Source: Phoronis australis
Lineage: Eukaryota; Phoronida; Phoronidae
Direction: 5' to 3'
Assembly: GCA_002633005.1 (NCBI GenBank)
Contig: NMRA01000850.1
Span: forward strand, 56,553-120,552
Length of the DNA stretch: 64,000 nt
Shown here: positions 59,230 through 64,000 of the stretch, piece after piece
How the letters are laid out: each line of letters opens with the position of its first letter
How positions within the stretch are numbered: the first letter of the stretch is position 1
Translations under genes and position numbers: made by a program
Notes under the pieces: generated by a model
Databases searched by the model: none
What the model saw: the letters and a program-made list of their open reading frames with translations, nothing else
Told to the model about the DNA's origin: nothing

Positions 59230-60200
59230 CACCTTAAAAACGCACAGTATCTATTATATATCAAGTGTATTTTTCTTCCAGCATTGTTGAGTTATTTCAA
59301 ATTTAAGTCATAATTATTGCCAATGCAAAATCCCGGCTTCATACGTCAGGATGCAGCTGTAATTTATGAACAAGAACGCACTTTTGTTCTCAAAACTGAA
59401 AACTGATTTATAACGAAAATGCAGATGTTGTCTACAGTTGCCCTACATAGGCAGATTTACGGGCACCCAGGTAACCCCCTACATGTACGTACACAACATT
59501 CGAACGCTGCAGGGCCACGGGATATAGGGCAAGGGAACTATATCACCCTCAGCGCATGTTTAAGATAAGTTCTTGTCCGCTCGTGGTGCGCTTTTCGTTC
59601 CCATCTTTCAAAGGATTTTGAATTTATCTAAGGCTTATAATATTTTCAATGCCGTCTAGTTTGTACCGCTATTTTTTACATTGAGGTTATTTGGGACCCT
59701 AACAATATGTGCATTTGGGTTATTTTGAAACATCATATCTCAAAAATAGCCAATGAGATTCAAATGAAAAAGACACTTAGCCTCATGCATTGTTCTCCAA
59801 AACGAGGTTAGGGATTGGTTTTAAATTGATCTACTTTTACACGAAGGGCCATAAAAAGTAGGACGAATGTGATTTTGATGAAAAAAATCAAAAGTTGAAT
59901 GAAACGAAAATGAAACGATGATTTAGAAAACAGATGCGTTACGGAGTGCTTTGCGATACCATCTTGAACATTTGTGTGACTCAAACTAAATTTGTTCACG
60001 TTATTGATGCCCTTGTTTTGCAATCTCTTTTTTATTGTTAAATTTTACGAAAAAGACATGGTCACGTGTTCCAGTCAATGACGTATTGGTATTGAGTCAA
60101 AATCTAATTAATGTGGCTTACGCATACATGTAGTTTCCTTTTCGTCGGTGGAACATGTGCTTGTGCCGCATATCATTACTGTCGCTACATGTATTAACCA
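59230..60200. other. Intergenic; no gene seen
   Basis: No recognised coding block or TIR pair. Confidence 0.35.
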
Positions 60201-60215
60201 TAATATTTTGATAAA

Positions 60216-60375
60216 AACAACATCGGATTTAAACCGGCTTGACATGTTTATTGAAACTCCGTCATCAGAAGAAAAAGACACAGTGGCCACCTTGCTAAGC
60301 CCATCAACGAGTAATGAAACACAGACACAGTCAGCCACAAGGAGTAACAATACACTAGACTAACGATTCAAAATT
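60216..60375 (-). mobile_element. Penelope-type 3'-UTR fragment
   Basis: Similar along about 150 bp to the outer part of the left arm at 38030-38180: CTTGACATGTTT-T, CATCAGAAG, ACAGTGGCCACCT-GCTA, ACGAGTAATGAA-CACAGA, CAGTCAG. It is a diverged solo tail of the same element family, oriented 3' end first on the plus strand. Confidence 0.6.
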
Positions 60376-60379
60376 GTCA

Positions 60380-62940
60380 TTGTCTTCCCCTTGTAGCATC
60401 CCAGTTGCACCAGCGACCTCTCCTGGTTATCTGTTGAAAACCACCAGATGGATGTTGGCCGATTGCCTACCAGATGGGCTCGAACAAAACGGCAAATATA
60501 ACTTGAAGTACAAGATGGGTACACATACCGTCAAATGGGCTAAAGTATAATGTATAGTGATACATGGGTACACACAACCTCCAACTGGGCGCTAAACAAA
60601 ATAAGGACTAGGGTTCCGGACAGGCTGAGTGAACTTACCTACCCAGTTACGGTAATGTTAATTTGTCCAGTTGCGGACAGCCTGGGTGAGCTGTACTGTA
60701 GCTGTACAGGTACATTCTTCAAGCAGGTATGAAAAAGATGGTGTTTTGGCTCGCTTATCGCCACACGGGCGTGGACGAGTAGCCCTGTCCATTGCTTTAA
60801 AGAGGTCGAAAGTAAAAATTTTCAACGACTTTAACAAATATCAATTAAATCTGTAGCATGCTGATATCACCAGAAACCAACAGAGTTCCGTGACGTATAA
60901 CTGCTTTGAAATCTGAACCTTTCGTGGAGTTCCGTGACTTATTATTCCGTGGAAATAGCCTTCCATCAAAAGAGTCCAAACGTCGATCAGAAAATAGCGA
61001 AAGCACTAATCAGGGGCCACCTATTTAATCCAGTTGGCAGCCGTGAATCTTCTTACTGAAGCAGTCAGTGAATTCAAATCGCCCATAATGCAATCATGTT
61101 TTCAAAGATGGCCGTGTATGGGGCTTTAGATATCCAATATTTCTTAGCAATTTTTAATAAACTTATGGTGACAAAGCTTTAAAACTCATTGATAAATATT
61201 TAAAGTTAACCAACTGCACAAAAAGATACGATGTGAAACCGGCTTCTACGACGGTAAAGCGAACTCCAGCAAACAAATGAGTATTTACAACTCTTTGAAA
61301 TGTTTGATAATATCCTCACCGGAGCATCATTTTGTTGAAAACTTTTGATTAGAATAAACATCCTTCCCGGAATCGGAATTTAGAAAAATAAAGGTTTTTC
61401 TCTGCTAAGTGGTAAGCAAATTAGTTAATTGCATTTTAGATGGTCAATGAACTTTACCAATTTGACAATAATTAGTTTTATGAACTAATGTACACAAGTT
61501 CTCAGGATTGGCAAATTAGTAGGTTTTTCGAGATATTCTTGGCGCCGTTCTAATCTCTTTTTCATAATTGTCAATTACTGGAAATTCATGCAGATGGAAT
61601 TAAACGTAAAAATGATCACGGCAACAATTGTGGTTTTTAGAAAAGAGTGCTTATTTCAGTTATTAGCCACAATGGGAGACACTTTGGAAAAACGACGTGA
61701 AATCTGAATACGTTTAGAATATATATAATATGCATTGCGAGGCTGTTATTTTTCGGATATAGTGTCCTAGTGGCTTTCATGGTTGTAATTTCTCCAATTT
61801 CCTCCAGAGGGGTCTCGATACAGTAGATAGTAGCCTCGCTATGGAATAATCTATTGTTCCAACATATTGAAAAATAAAGTGTACAAAAATTAGAAAACAA
61901 AATTAAAATATTCAAATTTCTCTGTGATCCACCTCGGTCATCTAATGCAGCTCTGAGATCAAACGTCCAAATGCGTGCGTCTTCTTTAGAATATGGCAAT
62001 TCCCATCACGGTTCCCCGCCAAATTGTTGTCTCCCACGGGTAATAATTGTGTGGGTTATTGCCCGGTGGCATTATTTACCCTTAAAGACTTCTTACCATG
62101 ACTCTGAGTATTAAAAATATTTTTTTAATAACTGGTGACCAGCGGGAGCGCCGCCTAAGGGATATACAAAAAGTAACAGGTCACGTGACGACAAAAACCT
62201 CGTGAGGCGGAAGCTACTGGAAGCCGCCACTGCAATTGCATAGTTTACAAAAACATTTTATATACTTTCGAAATACCTCAAGCAGGGAGGTAGGCTGGCC
62301 GAGCAGGAGCGGTGAAGATATATCATCCCTTGTGGCTGTGGGCTGGTAGAGGTCTCAAAGCACCAATGCCTCGACATTTCTGTCGCAGTTTGTCACAAAA
62401 TTCAAACATGACCTTTTTACGGATGTAACCGTTAGTAACTTTCCTGAGCAGACTGAAAAAATGGCGGTCAAATAGTTGAAAATTCTCGCTTCGATTTTTT
62501 CTTTCGAATTTGCAGTCGCAGAGAGTCCCGTGACGATTGAGATAAATCATTTTTTCAGATTTCAAGCATGTTTATGCGAAGAATACTTATAATACAATGT
62601 GCAATCTGTCTTTAAAGAAAATATTTGCCATTGCTGATATTTGATGCTTAACGCACCGTCTTGGAATCGAAATAAGGAGAAGAAACAACGTACCACGTAA
62701 GCAAAGCACATGTTACATTTGTAATACAAATAGGATAGATAAGGAGATTCATTTTTGATGCAAGTGTCCAATTTTGACAGAATTAAGAAAGTATTATCTG
62801 CAGGGTACCTATCTAAATTATTCTAAAGTTAATACATTCTTTAAGAGCACCCCTGTCCAAATTATGAACACTTTTGCAAACTTTACATCAAAAGCTATGT
62901 CAGTCAAATGATGAGTGTCTAAATTCAGTGTGTACCTGTT
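60380..62940. other. Intergenic; exon-like scraps only
   Basis: Minus-strand frames at 61999 (MPYSKEDARIWTFDL...) and 62450-62330 (KVTNGYIRKKVMFEFCD...) look protein-like but have no confirmed splice partners. No named family. Confidence 0.3.
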
Positions 62941-62954
62941 GACTTTTTATACAT

Positions 62955-63028
62955 CCACACACGCACACACAGATAGACAAACAGGCACACTGACAGACAC
63001 ACACACGCACACGCACATATATATTGTT
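62955..63028. repeat. (CA)n-rich simple repeat
   Basis: CACACACG and CAGACA units, interrupted. Confidence 0.8.
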
Positions 63029-63092
63029 GAAATGTGGTTTGGGCCGGAGGCCTTTTGAATGACAATAAAGTTCTTGATTGATTGATTGATAA
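63029..63092 (+). mobile_element. 3' tail of a non-LTR element ending in (TTGA)n
   Basis: GGGCCGGAGGCCTTTTGAAT, then GACAATAAAGTTC and (TTGA)n. A GC-rich hairpin (GGCCGGAGGCC) and an AATAAA before a 4-bp microsatellite are typical of LINE or SINE tails in marine invertebrates. No coding part attached. Confidence 0.5.
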
Positions 63093-63099
63093 GATATCC

Positions 63100-64000
63100 T
63101 CGCAGTCGTAAGATGTGTATAAAACCGATTTTGGTCGCTAGGTAATATAATTTATTTTGATAACAAACCTTAGATCAGGAGAATATTCTCGTGTGATCGT
63201 TAGACATTGTCAATTTTCCGGTCAAAGTCCCATTTTGGGAATACTTGTTGGATGGAATAGATTTCTTGAAGTTATTAGCTTTGACCAGACTACAAAAAAA
63301 ACAAAATATGAGTTTTTGGGATTTCATTACAAATCTCCAATTCTCTGTGAATATTCACTGAAATCAAAACCTGTTAAATGCGCGTAAGATGCTTTTACAT
63401 AGATCAAGTGCGATTCAGCTGTGCCACAAGAGCGTTAGGCAGCAACTTCGGGGGTGCCAGATTCGACTCCGCACATATTTTGGCCGATAATCTCTCCTTA
63501 AAGCGTAGTCACAGAGGTTATTGTCATTAACGAGGAAATACGCATCTACTGCGCATTTGGTAAAATAAGGCTATAACACCACCACCCATTGGAATGCCCT
63601 TTAGATTATGAAGCAAGAAACAAATACCAACATGTAAAGTCATGTTAAATTCCTGCTCTAAACTTCTATCTTACACAAATATTTTTATTTAAACGGCATT
63701 TCGTCAGTTTGTTTCGTAGTTAAATTAGAATTTATTTCAGCTTACTCCAACGATCGGAACTGAATAGTCTAAGACTGGAGCAATAAGTGTACAATTCCGG
63801 ATACCATCCATAGTTTTAACGATGTCACTAGGAGGGGAGCGTCAAAAACGTAAAATTCAAAGTGAAATGTTGGTTAACTTACGATAAACGCGCTGATTTC
63901 CACTTATTTCACGTACTCACTGTTAACAAATAACTTTTCTTGACCAGAACATTTAGATTTGGTTCAATAGGTACACTGACGAAAACACTCAGGCAAGCAA
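63100..64000. other. Intergenic; one tRNA-like word, no gene supported
   Basis: GTGCCAGATTCGACTCCGCA (63454-63473) resembles a tRNA T-arm, and AGCGTTAGGCAGCAA upstream of it recurs near 34403. No acceptor stem pairs, so this is at most a SINE fragment. Confidence 0.3.

Noticed and set aside
63429-63500. tRNA gene
   Set aside because: There is a T-arm-like word, but no acceptor stem, anticodon stem or full cloverleaf.

Overview
The window is eukaryotic, metazoan and mostly non-coding. It has spliced genes with GT-AG introns, an AT-rich and repeat-rich background, many miniature inverted-repeat elements, degraded retroelements, one 122-base assembly gap and two single ambiguous bases. An intronless somatomedin-B/class-B2-like GPCR, an SLC5 monocarboxylate-type transporter, Penelope-like and DIRS-like relics, and frequent AGGCCTA and ACATGTA words suggest a marine invertebrate, perhaps a deuterostome such as a hemichordate, cephalochordate or echinoderm. 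The phylum cannot be fixed from sequence reading alone.

Layout. Positions 1-395 hold the edge of a minus-strand tyrosine-recombinase retroelement. Positions 1599-21181 (+) hold a complete 15-exon sodium-coupled monocarboxylate transporter-like gene (622 aa) with a TATA box and a poly(A) signal. Its introns carry several TIR elements, the largest 3.36 kb in intron 10. Positions 22140-23230 (+) hold a decayed Penelope-like element with a GIY-YIG module, followed directly by a MITE. Positions 27842-30472 (-) hold an intact single-exon receptor of 876 aa: signal peptide, somatomedin B domain, Cys-rich ectodomain and seven membrane helices. Positions 31200-32700 (-) hold a dead LINE. Positions 38004-38807 are a 322-bp-armed inverted repeat of Penelope-type 3' ends around the N gap. 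Positions 42548-47013 are a 2.2-kb tandem duplication of unknown content. Positions 50000-57060 contain a few orphan exon-like reading frames on the minus strand that I cannot name. Positions 58335-58944 (+) can be read as a small three-exon gene (116 aa) with matching splice phases and a downstream poly(A) signal. The rest is intergenic DNA with MITEs, simple repeats and retroelement tails.

The two well-supported genes are both membrane proteins: a Na+/organic-anion symporter and an orphan receptor. Nothing in the sequence ties them functionally. I found no bacterial-style system, CRISPR array, rRNA or convincing tRNA gene. The most interesting material is the receptor architecture, the small spliced gene, a MITE family whose three copies all show 5-bp target duplications, and the tail-inverted Penelope pair.
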